Shown one piece after another: positions 31,310 to 37,222 of a stretch of 37,351 nt of DNA. The position numbers were made by a program, and so were the translations under genes. The DNA is from a virus: IMG/VR virus record IMGVR_UViG_3300037882_001661, positions 1 to 37,351 of that record; one strand, 5' to 3'. A model generated the notes under the pieces. That model saw only the letters and a list, made by a program, of their open reading frames with translations. It was not told the origin of the DNA and made no database searches. Position 1 is the stretch's first letter. Each line of letters begins with the position of its first letter.

Positions 31310-31407
31310 TCCTGCGCAAGCTGTGCAGCGGTAGGTGGTACGGGGCGACCGTGGGGCGGGAATGGCCAGCCGACAGGAAGGCGATCGGGTTCGGTGTGTT
31401 CAGTCAT
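31267..31407 (-). CDS. Short proline-rich protein, end of second leftward operon
   Basis: It has 46 residues. ATG at 31407 overlaps the upstream stop (ATGA). It starts MTEHTEPDRLPVGWPFPPHG and ends in a helix (DQRAELEALGEALF). The first seven residues equal those of the upstream gene because both starts lie in a 20-base repeat. The 3' end overlaps the last late gene, tail to tail. Confidence 0.55.
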   Translation of the reverse strand: MTEHTEPDRLPVGWPFPPHGRPVPPTAAQLAQDQRAELEALGEALF

Positions 31408-31697
31408 TCGGATTTTATACGTTGAATTTTCTTTGCCCACCTATGCGCAATCTGATCAGGCCAAAATCCATCCACACCGTATTGCGCAGTGTTTGTCTCC
31501 CTAGTCCCTTGATACCTAACAATCCTAGCGCACCGCTTACGCTCTGCCTTCACGGCCTCATCAATGGCCTTCTGGGCCTCGGCAAAACAAGCGTTCCAGC
31601 CGTCTCTATAGCTCGGGTCGATGTGCGATGCTTGCCGGTGGAATGGCAAGAACTCGTTTCCGCTTTTCCAGCGCTCTGGTTCGGTGTGTTCGGTCAT
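31404..31697 (-). CDS. Small phage protein with conserved WNAC motif
   Basis: It has 97 residues: MTEHTEPERWKSGNEFLPFH, then SYRDGWNACFAEAQKAIDEA and a basic helix KAERKRCARIVRYQG. The RDGWNAC...A motif is common to short phage proteins. ATG overlaps the upstream stop. Confidence 0.65.
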   Translation of the reverse strand: MTEHTEPERWKSGNEFLPFHRQASHIDPSYRDGWNACFAEAQKAIDEAVKAERKRCARIVRYQGTRETNTAQYGVDGFWPDQIAHRWAKKIQRIKSE

Positions 31698-31984
31698 TTG
31701 CCAACTTTCATCGCTGCGTCAATCGCATCGCGCAATGTTGGGCCTTGCAGGCTGCGCAGCTTGTGGTTTGCAAGGTTCCAAGGATGCTGGCCGTCCATGT
31801 AAATAGTGCAAGTGCGCGCTTGCCACTGAAGCCAATCAAGGCGAGCGGCATCAGCTTTCACGGCCTTCTCAACCTCTGCGAGTGCGTAGGCTCTCAACTT
31901 GCTTTGAGTCCAGACTTCAACGTAGTTTTGGGCGCACTCGACTAGCATGTCATGCTTAGGCAGCGGCCCTAGTTCGTGCGTCAT
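31694..31984 (-). CDS. Phage protein with RLDWLQWQ motif
   Basis: It has 96 residues. ATG at 31984 is preferred because GGAAGGG lies upstream and because a longer frame overlaps the neighbouring gene. It contains VEKAVKADAARLDWLQWQAR and LRDAIDAAMK; AARLDWLQ...LR.AIDAAM is a widespread pattern of short phage proteins of unknown function. Confidence 0.7.
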   Translation of the reverse strand: MTHELGPLPKHDMLVECAQNYVEVWTQSKLRAYALAEVEKAVKADAARLDWLQWQARTCTIYMDGQHPWNLANHKLRSLQGPTLRDAIDAAMKVGK

Positions 31985-31988
31985 ACAC

Positions 31989-32213
31989 TCAACCCTTCCG
32001 GTTGTATGGCCCAAGTCGCTCGTCATGGCCTGACTTGAGCTTTTCAATATCTATTTTCGCTTTGTCTAGTTGATTGCTTGCGCTGATGTAAGCAAAACTC
32101 ATCATCTTGAAGGCGATTCGAGCATCTTCAATGTCATCAGAAGTACGGGACTTTTGATATGCCGCATGAGCATCTTTTGCAAGCTCTTGGTGTGTCTTGG
32201 CTAGTAGCGTCAT
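31989..32213 (-). CDS. Small helical phage protein
   Basis: It has 74 residues, fully helical and charged (KTHQELAKDAHAAYQKSRTS; DIEDARIAFKMMSFAYISAS; KAKIDIEKLKSGHDERLG). A/T-rich compared with the genome. No family recognised. Confidence 0.6.
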   Translation of the reverse strand: MTLLAKTHQELAKDAHAAYQKSRTSDDIEDARIAFKMMSFAYISASNQLDKAKIDIEKLKSGHDERLGPYNRKG

Positions 32214-32216
32214 AAG

Positions 32217-32402
32217 CTATTCCGGCGGTGGTGGCAGTGGCATCCAGTGGGTAGGATGCCACTCAAGGTAATCAGCGCGAACGTAAACCGGCTTGCCGTA
32301 ATCTTCCCAGCCTACCCATGTTTTATCCATGAGGCCGTCTTGCCAGCCAAGAAACTCATTGTCCAAGCCTCTTGGCGCTGTCGCTATAGGTTGCCAAGTC
32401 AT
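32217..32402 (-). CDS. DUF551-like protein
   Basis: It has 61 residues. MTWQPIATAPRGLDNEFLGW at the start and WHPTHWMPLPPPPE at the end give the DUF551 signature (W.PI.TAP ... WMPLP.PP). The family is common in phages and prophages; function unknown. Confidence 0.8.
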   Translation of the reverse strand: MTWQPIATAPRGLDNEFLGWQDGLMDKTWVGWEDYGKPVYVRADYLEWHPTHWMPLPPPPE

Positions 32403-32407
32403 TAGCT

Positions 32408-32614
32408 TTAATCTTGGACCAGTTTTTCATCACCCAGAAACAGCCGTCTCATATTGTCCTCGCATGAGCGTTCTGCAAGCTCGTAGCCGCCTTCAGCGTG
32501 TCCGGCCGCTGCAATGACGGCCTCTCTCGCAGCGACGGCACGAACGTATTGCATCAGCGACTCAAGCTGCTCTTCAGTCATAATACTGACGTAAGCAAAA
32601 TACTCTTCAGTCAT
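32408..32614 (-). CDS. Small acidic phage protein
   Basis: It has 68 residues. ATG at 32614 follows AAGGGGATCGT and overlaps the upstream stop (ATGA). MTEEYFAYVSIMTEEQLESL and LAERSCEDNMRRLFLG; helical. No family recognised. Confidence 0.6.
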   Translation of the reverse strand: MTEEYFAYVSIMTEEQLESLMQYVRAVAAREAVIAAAGHAEGGYELAERSCEDNMRRLFLGDEKLVQD

Positions 32615-32781
32615 ACGATCCCCTTCTTTTTCGCATCTTCGCGGATCAGCTCCCGCGCCATGTCTGTGCCAATGGCCTTTGTAGCGGCCCAATCGGCATC
32701 ATCCATGCGGATCACCCTGCGCTTCATCGGCTGGCCGGTCGGGCTCTTGGGCTTGGGGCCTCGGCGTTTCACAGCTTGCAT
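32611..32781 (-). CDS. Small basic protein, possible RHH/AT-hook-like regulator
   Basis: It has 56 residues: MQAVKRRGPKPKSPTGQPMK, RRVIRMDDADWAATKAIGTD, then a basic helix ending AKKKGIV. A basic RRGPKPK N-terminus followed by a beta-strand and two helices is the outline of small ribbon-helix-helix DNA-binding proteins. Coupled downstream by ATGA. Confidence 0.6.
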   Translation of the reverse strand: MQAVKRRGPKPKSPTGQPMKRRVIRMDDADWAATKAIGTDMARELIREDAKKKGIV

Positions 32782-32784
32782 GGC

Positions 32785-32991
32785 CTACTTGGCGTTAGCG
32801 AGGATCGCCCTCGCAAAATCAATGCGTTTGTGGCCTTGCGCATCTCCGAACCGAAACTCACCAAACGGCTCTGAAATCTCAAGAATCTTGGCGTCAGTCA
32901 GTTCCTTCGCTGCTAGACCTCGCTTTAGTCCAAGTGAATAGGCGTGGTCTTGTGCCGCTTTGGTCAGTTCATTAAGGTCTTGCTGGTTCAT
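32785..32991 (-). CDS. First gene of second leftward operon
   Basis: It has 68 residues. ATG at 32991 is chosen because AAAGGACATGGAGC lies just upstream. NQQDLNELTKAAQDHAYSLG and ISEPFGEFRFGDAQGHKRID; mixed fold, no family recognised. The longer open frame upstream covers the GTGTCCGGACAC palindrome and is unlikely to be translated. Confidence 0.6.
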   Translation of the reverse strand: MNQQDLNELTKAAQDHAYSLGLKRGLAAKELTDAKILEISEPFGEFRFGDAQGHKRIDFARAILANAK

Positions 32992-33066
32992 GCTCCATGT
33001 CCTTTCTTTTGGATTTTCATCAATTGAAGATGGCCGCCATGAATCCAGCACAGCACCCCGCCCGTC

Positions 33067-33078
33067 GTGTCCGGACAC
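33067..33078. promoter_or_regulatory. Perfect 12-bp palindrome, operator candidate
   Basis: GTGTCCGGACAC is a perfect palindrome about 75 bases upstream of the first gene of the second leftward operon. The position suits an operator for this operon. No clear -35/-10 pair was recognised beside it. Confidence 0.4.
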
Positions 33079-33120
33079 TTCGCGGGAAAAGTTGTCAGGG
33101 CTTTCGCCTTTCGGGTTTGA

Positions 33121-33235
33121 CCATCACGACTGCGCCCTAGTCCCGACCGACCCAGCAATAGAGCGTTTGCAACCGCTCATGTCTTGCCTTATGGGCCGCA
33201 GGGAGTCGAACCGCTGTAGGGCGCATGCGTGATGG
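33121..33235. repeat. Long inverted repeat, 17 of 19 bp
   Basis: Left arm 33121-33139 and right arm 33217-33235 are reverse complements except for two central bases (CCATCACG-xx-TGCGCCCTA). They enclose 77 bases that include a further dyad, GAGCG-tttgcaac-CGCTC (33161-33178). No target-site duplication is visible outside the arms. It could be a structured RNA, an integrase/excisionase binding structure or a small mobile element. Confidence 0.85.
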
Positions 33236-33421
33236 CCCCCGCTACTTTCCCGGGGTGGTCATCATCAGGTGTGCCGGGCTTGATTCCGGCTTATCGTTGT
33301 AGCCTGCGTGCGCAGCAAGGCCCGCCCGATATTGCTACCAACCGCCTGCGCCGCTGAGTTGGATTCCTTTCGTCGCTAGCGTGTCCAATCCACGCCGCCA
33401 CCTAATGAGCCTCTATTGTGC

Positions 33422-33650
33422 AGCGACAAATTAGCGACAGCAAGCACAATCACGCGCCTAAGTGCCTGTCGTTAATACACTTTTGCTATAAGTCCGACTC
33501 CTTTCTCCGGCACCAAGACATAAGACAGTTTAGCACCGCTTTGCACCGCTTTTACCTGCTGAACACCCCTAATCAGACACCGCTTAACACCGCTTTTTGT
33601 CGCTTATCGTCACCTCCCAGGTGAGACAGCAAAGCGACACGAAAGCGACA
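33422..33650. repeat. Repeats upstream of int, candidate attP arm sites
   Basis: AGCGACA occurs at 33422-33428, 33433-33439, 33633-33639 and 33644-33650 and inverted at 33598-33604 (variant at 33467). A second motif, CACCGCTT, occurs at 33534-33541, 33545-33552, 33578-33585 and 33588-33595 in the same orientation. Paired short direct repeats next to a tyrosine integrase gene are typical of arm-type integrase and excisionase sites. Confidence 0.6.
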
Positions 33651-33662
33651 GGGTGAGAGACG

Positions 33663-34675
33663 GTGGCATACATCAGGAAACGCGGCAAAACGTGGCAGGC
33701 AATCGTCAGGGTCAAAGGGCATCCAGACGTAAGCGCGACACGACCGACAAAGGCTGAAGCAACGTATTGGGCGCAGGCCGAAGAGGCGGCGATTCGGGCA
33801 GGCCAGCGCGGGCAGTACCCGGTGAAGACTTTCGCCGATGCACTCGATAGGTACGCCCTGGAAATCACTGCACTGAAAGCCACACACGGCAAAGAAACGC
33901 TGCGCTTGATGGCAATGAAGCGAGACTTCCCCAAGCTCGCGGCTATGCAGTTCTCAGAGGTCAAGTCATCCGACCTCGCCGCTTGGCGCGATTCCCGCCT
34001 GCGTGAAGTCACCCCAGGCTCAGTGCAGCGCGACATCAATCTCTTTCGCAACGTCTGGACAGTGGGCCGCAAGGAATGGGGCTGGTGCGGTGACAACACC
34101 CTTGGTCGAATCTGCGGATGCCTGGGCAGAATCGCCCGCGTGAAACGGTTTGGCGCTGGCAGGACATCCGGTGTGTCTTGCGTCACATGCACTACAGAAC
34201 CGGCCTAGTCCCATGTTCGGCCATTCATGAGCTTGCGTACATGTTCCTCATCGCACTCACAACAGGCATGAGAGCTGGCGAAATCATGGGCCTGAAGCGC
34301 TCAGACATCGACCTTGACCGGCGCGTGATCCTGCTCGAATCTCACAAGACCTCTCGCCTTGTCGGGGCTCGCCGCGTGCCGATCTACAAGCGGGCCGCGA
34401 AGATCATCAAGGCCGCAATGCAAGGCGAAGGCGGCAAAGACGGCGCTTTGTGGGCCATGTCGGAGAAGTCACGCGACACCCTGTTTCGGCGCTACTCTCG
34501 TGCAGCCGGTGTGTCTGGCCTGACGTTTCACGATGCTCGCGCTACCTTTGCCACGCTCACGGCACGCAAGACAGACCCGCTAACGCTTGCCAAGATTTTG
34601 GGGCATCGTGACATGACTCAGTTGGTCAAGACGTATTTTCGGGAAGACGAGGCGCAGATAGCGGCGCGGCTCTAG
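33663..34675 (+). pseudogene. int: Tyrosine integrase, split by a frameshift
   Basis: The GTG at 33663 is preceded by GGGTGAGAGAC. The first frame encodes the N-terminal arm-binding (MAYIRKRGKTWQAIVRVKG) and core-binding domain (AAWRDSRLREVTPGSVQRDI). After GWCGDN (about 34097) the homologous sequence continues in another frame (PWSNLRMPGQNRPRE, open from 34094 to 34675). One missing base would restore a protein of about 337 residues, normal for the family. The catalytic residues are all present: R (34271-34273), H-x-x-R (34529-34540), H (34604-34606) and Y (34634-34636). It may be a sequencing error, a real lesion, or less likely a recoding site. Confidence 0.85.
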
Positions 34676-34854
34676 GCCAGATTCCGCACCCCAAGCAGCG
34701 GCACTAGCTCTGCCTGTACCTTGCGCCAGATACGCTCAAGCCCGCCACTTTCAAACGGCTTGCCGTCGCGGTACGCAAGCCATCGGCGGCAATCTCTAGG
34801 ATGCGGCCTCAACTCCAAGTCAAAGCGCTGGCCGTTCACATCCAGCACAAGCAC
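34672..34854 (-). CDS. Small protein convergent with int
   Basis: It has 60 residues, GTG start at 34854: LVLDVNGQRFDLELRPHPRD, CRRWLAYRDGKPFESGGLER and ending LLGVRNLA. It is the last gene of the leftward early operon and overlaps the integrase stop by four bases. The RDGKP...GLERIW pattern recalls short phage proteins of unknown role. Confidence 0.6.
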   Translation of the reverse strand: MLVLDVNGQRFDLELRPHPRDCRRWLAYRDGKPFESGGLERIWRKVQAELVPLLGVRNLA

Positions 34855-35035
34855 ACCCGTAGAGCGCAGCGGTATCAGCTTCTGCGTCCTCTGCCGCGAT
34901 CATGGCATTAGCCGCCTTGTCGGTGGCTTCCGTGCCGGACCATCCGGCGCGGCGGTACGGCAGGAACTCCTCCATCGAGAGGAACACGCCGCGTTCCGCG
35001 ATCTTGCAGTCTTCGATTCGTTCAGCGTAGAACAT
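34820..35035 (-). CDS. Small acidic phage protein
   Basis: It has 71 residues. ATG at 35035 preceded by AAAGGAGAGGTGAGTC, a strong site. FYAERIEDCKIAERGVFLSM, EEFLPYRRAGWSGTEATDKA, then an acidic helix (AMIAAEDAEADTAAL). It overlaps the next gene by 35 bases. No family recognised. Confidence 0.55.
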   Translation of the reverse strand: MFYAERIEDCKIAERGVFLSMEEFLPYRRAGWSGTEATDKAANAMIAAEDAEADTAALYGCACAGCERPAL

Positions 35036-35080
35036 GACTCACCTCTCCTTTCGATTGTTCCGCCAACAAGCCGGTGGAGG

Positions 35081-35305
35081 TTACGGCGTTCCGCCGAACC
35101 TCACCTCCGGCGGGTTCGACTGCTTCCACTCCGGGTCTGGGTGCAGCCCGTTTGGGCCGTAGATGTCCACCAGCTCCCAGCACTCGCCGCCGCACTTGGG
35201 GCAATAGCGCGTGTCTGTCATGGTTTCATCGCCCTGCCAAGCGCACTCAACACACTCCACGGTGATGCCTCGGATGTTGTTTGCCATGTCAAACTCTGCT
35301 ATCAA
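35081..35305 (-). CDS. Zinc-binding small protein
   Basis: It has 74 residues from the ATG at 35305, which overlaps the stop of the Lar-like gene (ATGA); an internal ATG at 35287 (MANNIRG) is an alternative. VECVECAW and YCPKCGGEC form a four-cysteine zinc ribbon, followed by DIYGPNGLHPDPEWKQSNPP. Two zinc proteins in a row suggest related or cooperating functions in the early operon. Confidence 0.65.
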   Translation of the reverse strand: MIAEFDMANNIRGITVECVECAWQGDETMTDTRYCPKCGGECWELVDIYGPNGLHPDPEWKQSNPPEVRFGGTP

Positions 35306-35520
35306 GCTGCCTGTTCGGCGTCGTCGTCATCGACCACGGTTGCCGGTTCATCGTCGTGGTAACGGCGGTTCCAGTTGGCAATCGCACCAGGGCGCGTTGG
35401 GTCACTCTCTGCATCACAGCCACACTCTTCGCAGCGCACCCAGCAGGCGTGGTGGTTGGTGCGGCAAATTTTTACCTCGTGGCTACCGCAAAACGGGCAG
35501 CACTTAATAGCTTCTGTCAT
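35302..35520 (-). CDS. Lar-family restriction alleviation-like protein
   Basis: It has 72 residues. CCPFCGSHEVKICRTNHHAC, WVRCEECGCDAES, then GAIANWNRRYHDD match the Lar family pattern (CPFCG...V.C..CG.....T...AI..WNRR). Rac prophage Lar modulates type I restriction of incoming DNA; the role here is by family only. The C-terminus is acidic (DEPATVVDDDDAEQAA). Confidence 0.8.
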   Translation of the reverse strand: MTEAIKCCPFCGSHEVKICRTNHHACWVRCEECGCDAESDPTRPGAIANWNRRYHDDEPATVVDDDDAEQAA

Positions 35521-35601
35521 GTCATTTCTCCGCTGTTGTGGTCCGCTTAGTGCTGTGTTAGGGCGCTTCCTGGCGCATCACATCGGTGTATACCGACGAC
35601 T

Positions 35602-35790
35602 TTATGCTGCGCGCGGTGTAGTGCGGCACCGCCATGTTAGCCATGCAAAGAGCAGCGCAAATGCTTGATCCCAGCTTTGACTAATGGCCTCGCCCCAGTT
35701 AGGCGTAACTTTGAAAAAATACTGGTATGCAAAGTTTCCAATTGACATACCTAAAATTGTTCCCGTCACTTGACGCCAGTTATTCATCAT
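35602..35790 (-). CDS. Small membrane protein
   Basis: It has 62 residues; GGAG lies nine bases before ATG ATG. TGTILGMSIGNFAYQYFF and AFALLFAWLTWRC are likely membrane spans, separated by a polar loop. A/T-rich. Function unknown; an early-operon membrane protein may serve in superinfection exclusion. Confidence 0.6.
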   Translation of the reverse strand: MMNNWRQVTGTILGMSIGNFAYQYFFKVTPNWGEAISQSWDQAFALLFAWLTWRCRTTPRAA

Positions 35791-35900
35791 GCTTTGTATC
35801 TCCGTATTCGTGCCAAACTATCCGCTCAAAATGACGCGGAACGGCATGGTTTTTTAATCTTAGCTTGGGAGCGCCGCGCCCATTAGCTCCACTTTGGGCG

Positions 35901-36062
35901 TCATTCCTTCACCCGGTCTATCCAGTCCCGCAGCCGCTGGTGGCCTATTCGTTGCAGCTTCGCTTTCTGCGCGTCGTTCAGACGCACCGGAACCGGCCGC
36001 AGCTTTTCCTCGGGCGGCAGCGCAGGCCGCCCGGTGGTCTTCGGTTCGGCCTTGGCTCTCAT
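35901..36062 (-). CDS. Small basic helix protein, possible regulator
   Basis: It has 53 residues: MRAKAEPKTTGRPALPPEEK, LRPVPVRLNDAQKAKLQRIG and HQRLRDWIDRVKE. A basic N-terminus, then a strand (RPVPVRL) followed by helices is the outline of small ribbon-helix-helix proteins. ATG at 36062 overlaps the upstream stop. Confidence 0.65.
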   Translation of the reverse strand: MRAKAEPKTTGRPALPPEEKLRPVPVRLNDAQKAKLQRIGHQRLRDWIDRVKE

Positions 36063-36370
36063 TCCGCCCACTCGCTCACGTCGGCAGCAACGGCCACGCG
36101 CACGTCACCCAGGTCGATCACGGTCAGTTCGCGGCGCGTGTCACCCTTGCGGGCCTGCACCTCGCCGAAGTACACGCAGCGCAGGCCAGCCACGCGGCAT
36201 TCACGCACGCAGCCCAGTTCGTTCCAGCCTTCGCTGGCCGCCACGAACTGGTCCAGCGTGTCGGCAGTCTCTGTGGCCGTCACCATCCAGGTGCCGCCTT
36301 CGTACTCGGCGTCGTACAGGTCGCCGCCAGTGGCTTGGTGCAGGGCTTGCAGGGCTTCGGTCTTGGTCAT
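36059..36370 (-). CDS. Phage protein of unknown function
   Basis: It has 103 residues. GGAGAGCAAG precedes the ATG. MTKTEALQALHQATGGDLYD, WMVTATETADTLDQFVAASE and ELTVIDLGDVRVAVAADVSE; alternating helices and strands. No family recognised. It is the first gene in the operon beyond the attC-like array. Confidence 0.65.
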   Translation of the reverse strand: MTKTEALQALHQATGGDLYDAEYEGGTWMVTATETADTLDQFVAASEGWNELGCVRECRVAGLRCVYFGEVQARKGDTRRELTVIDLGDVRVAVAADVSEWAE

Positions 36371-36495
36371 CTTGCTCTCCGGTGGGTTGCTGCGCTTCGT
36401 GCTGCAGTGGAGTTAATGTAATACAACAACGCGCAGCATGCCAGTGATTTCCGTAATACCGTATCGGCGAGCATGGTCTTTCTCGCTTCGGGCGC
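36371..36495. other. Spacer left of attC-like site D
   Basis: Non-coding. It contains an 8-bp inverted repeat TGCTGCGC (36388-36395)/GCGCAGCA (36431-36438) enclosing an A/T-rich TTAATGTAATACAACAA stretch, which could carry a leftward promoter or be the remnant of a primary attachment site. Confidence 0.35.
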
Positions 36496-36557
36496 AGCCG
36501 AACAAAAATTGCTGAAGCGGATTGCCTTCGGCTCCTGCTTAGATCAAGCATTCGGCC
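36496..36557 (+). repeat. attC-like site D, core triplet altered
   Basis: Left box AGCCGAAC (36496-36503), right box ATTCGGCC (36550-36557). The arms TGAAGC (36513-36518) and GCTTA (36537-36541) pair with one extra base on the left, and GCC-ttc-GGC lies in the centre. The right box would pair 7 of 8 with the left box of site B (GGCCGAAC). The core GTT is ATT here, which should abolish or reduce recombination. The stop codon of the gene at 36560 follows two bases after the box. Confidence 0.55.
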
Positions 36558-36559
36558 TC

Positions 36560-36835
36560 TTACTCCACGCGCCGCGCAGAAGCCGCCGCCGCCATGCATA
36601 TGTCCACCATCGCAATGGGCATCCATAACATATTTGAAAGCACTTCGACCATTTCGTCACGGGTTGGATCAACCCCGCGCAAAGTAACTTTGTACTCCGG
36701 GACTTTGCAGAAGTCGAGAGTCCATTCGCGGCCCGGCTTGTTGTGCTGAAGCACAAGGGGCGAATAAGTAATGGGGCCAAATGTAGGTGGTGGCGAAACC
36801 TCAATTCCGCTCATGTCGATGGCGCTCATGTTCAT
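36560..36835 (-). CDS. Conserved-type small phage protein in cassette D-B
   Basis: It has 91 residues. ATG at 36835 chosen because AAAGGA lies ten bases upstream. NMSAIDMSGIEVSPPPTFGP, YSPLVLQHNKPGREWTLDFC and YKVTLRGVDPTRDEMVEVLS. Beta-rich with a C-terminal helix; no family recognised. It occupies the interval between attC-like sites D and B. Confidence 0.65.
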   Translation of the reverse strand: MNMSAIDMSGIEVSPPPTFGPITYSPLVLQHNKPGREWTLDFCKVPEYKVTLRGVDPTRDEMVEVLSNMLWMPIAMVDICMAAAASARRVE

Positions 36836-36859
36836 CACTATCCTTTCGCTTCGGCACCG

Positions 36860-36916
36860 GGCCGAACTGGTCAATCAAGCCGACCTAAGTCGGCGGCTTA
36901 GCTCAATCGTTGGGGC
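36860..36916 (+). repeat. attC-like site B
   Basis: Left box GGCCGAAC (36860-36867), right box GTTGGGGC (36909-36916). The arms TCAAGCCG (36875-36882) and CGGCTTA (36894-36900) pair except for one extra C on the left. Central hairpin CCGAC-ctaa-GTCGG (36880-36893, sharing bases with the left arm). Its right box is the exact reverse complement of the left box of site C, not of its own left box. The segment from TCAAGC to the GTT box reads very like known attC sites (TCAAGCCGAC ... GGCTTAGCTCAATCGTT). Confidence 0.75.
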
Positions 36917-36922
36917 GCTCAT

Positions 36923-37138
36923 TCACTGCGGTGATTCTTTTTTCACAGTCACGGTGTACTTCTCGCCTCCGCCTTGAATCTCGAATGTTCCGCCGTGAAA
37001 CTCAGCCTTCTCAATCACGGCCCGCAGTACGTCGCTTGTGATGTCCTGCTTCTCGCCAACGAAAGAATTTCCGTCCTTGTTCACACGGCCACGGAACACG
37101 CGTCCCGTCAGCGGTGAAACTCCAATTCTTGCGGTCAT
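36923..37138 (-). CDS. DUF7446-like small phage protein in cassette B-C
   Basis: It has 71 residues. ATG at 37138 follows AAGGAAACCT. TARIGVSPLTGRVFRGRVNK, KQDITSDVLRAVIEKAEFHG and GGEKYTVTVKKE match a short phage family I recall as DUF7446 (GVSPLT...G...K.G..F...KQDVT.....V). Role unknown. It lies between attC-like sites B and C; its stop codon is six bases from site B. Confidence 0.75.
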   Translation of the reverse strand: MTARIGVSPLTGRVFRGRVNKDGNSFVGEKQDITSDVLRAVIEKAEFHGGTFEIQGGGEKYTVTVKKESPQ

Positions 37139-37161
37139 AGGTTTCCTTGTTTCCAACTAGC

Positions 37162-37222
37162 GCCCCAACTCTGCGTTGCAGCGCGACCAGCTACGCGGGC
37201 CGCTGAACTCCGGTGTTCGGCC
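37162..37222 (+). repeat. attC-like site C
   Basis: Left box GCCCCAAC (37162-37169), right box GTTCGGCC (37215-37222). Arms GTTGCAGCG (37175-37183) and CGCTGAAC (37201-37208) pair with one extra base on the left. The segments CTGCGTTGCAGCG and CCGCTGAACTCC are close to known attC arms. Left box pairs perfectly with the right box of B; right box pairs perfectly with the left box of A. Confidence 0.75.

Larger units (their letters stand above)
32992..33662. other. Non-coding integration/control region
   Basis: About 670 bases without a convincing gene. From left to right it holds a 12-bp palindrome (33067-33078), a long inverted repeat enclosing 77 bases (33121-33235), several short hairpins (GCCGG/CCGGC near 33273-33290, TGGATT/AATCCA 33360-33392), then two families of short repeats (33422-33650) directly before int. 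A T-arm-like GGTTCGACTCCC occurs on the minus strand (33201-33212). It probably contains attP and the promoter of the leftward operon. Confidence 0.6.

Noticed and set aside
33190-33365. tRNA-like pieces on the minus strand (T-arm-like GGTTCGACTCCC and D-arm-like stretch)
   Set aside because: They are about 150 bases apart and the T stem does not pair, so no tRNA can be folded. Kept only as a hint for an att core.
35490-35564. Possible fifth attC-like site: GTTAGGGC box and GCTTAGTGCTG arm, with CAGCACTTAA upstream
   Set aside because: The left arm lies inside the coding start of the Lar-like gene, there is no matching left box, and no other site carries the complementary GCCCTAAC. Treated as a half-site or chance.
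35859-35903. 14-codon ORF (MTPKVELMG) after the gene at 35901
   Set aside because: Too short to support, though its start is ATGA-coupled.
36044-36051. GTTCGGCC box identical to the right box of site C
   Set aside because: It lies in a coding sequence without attC arms or central hairpin.
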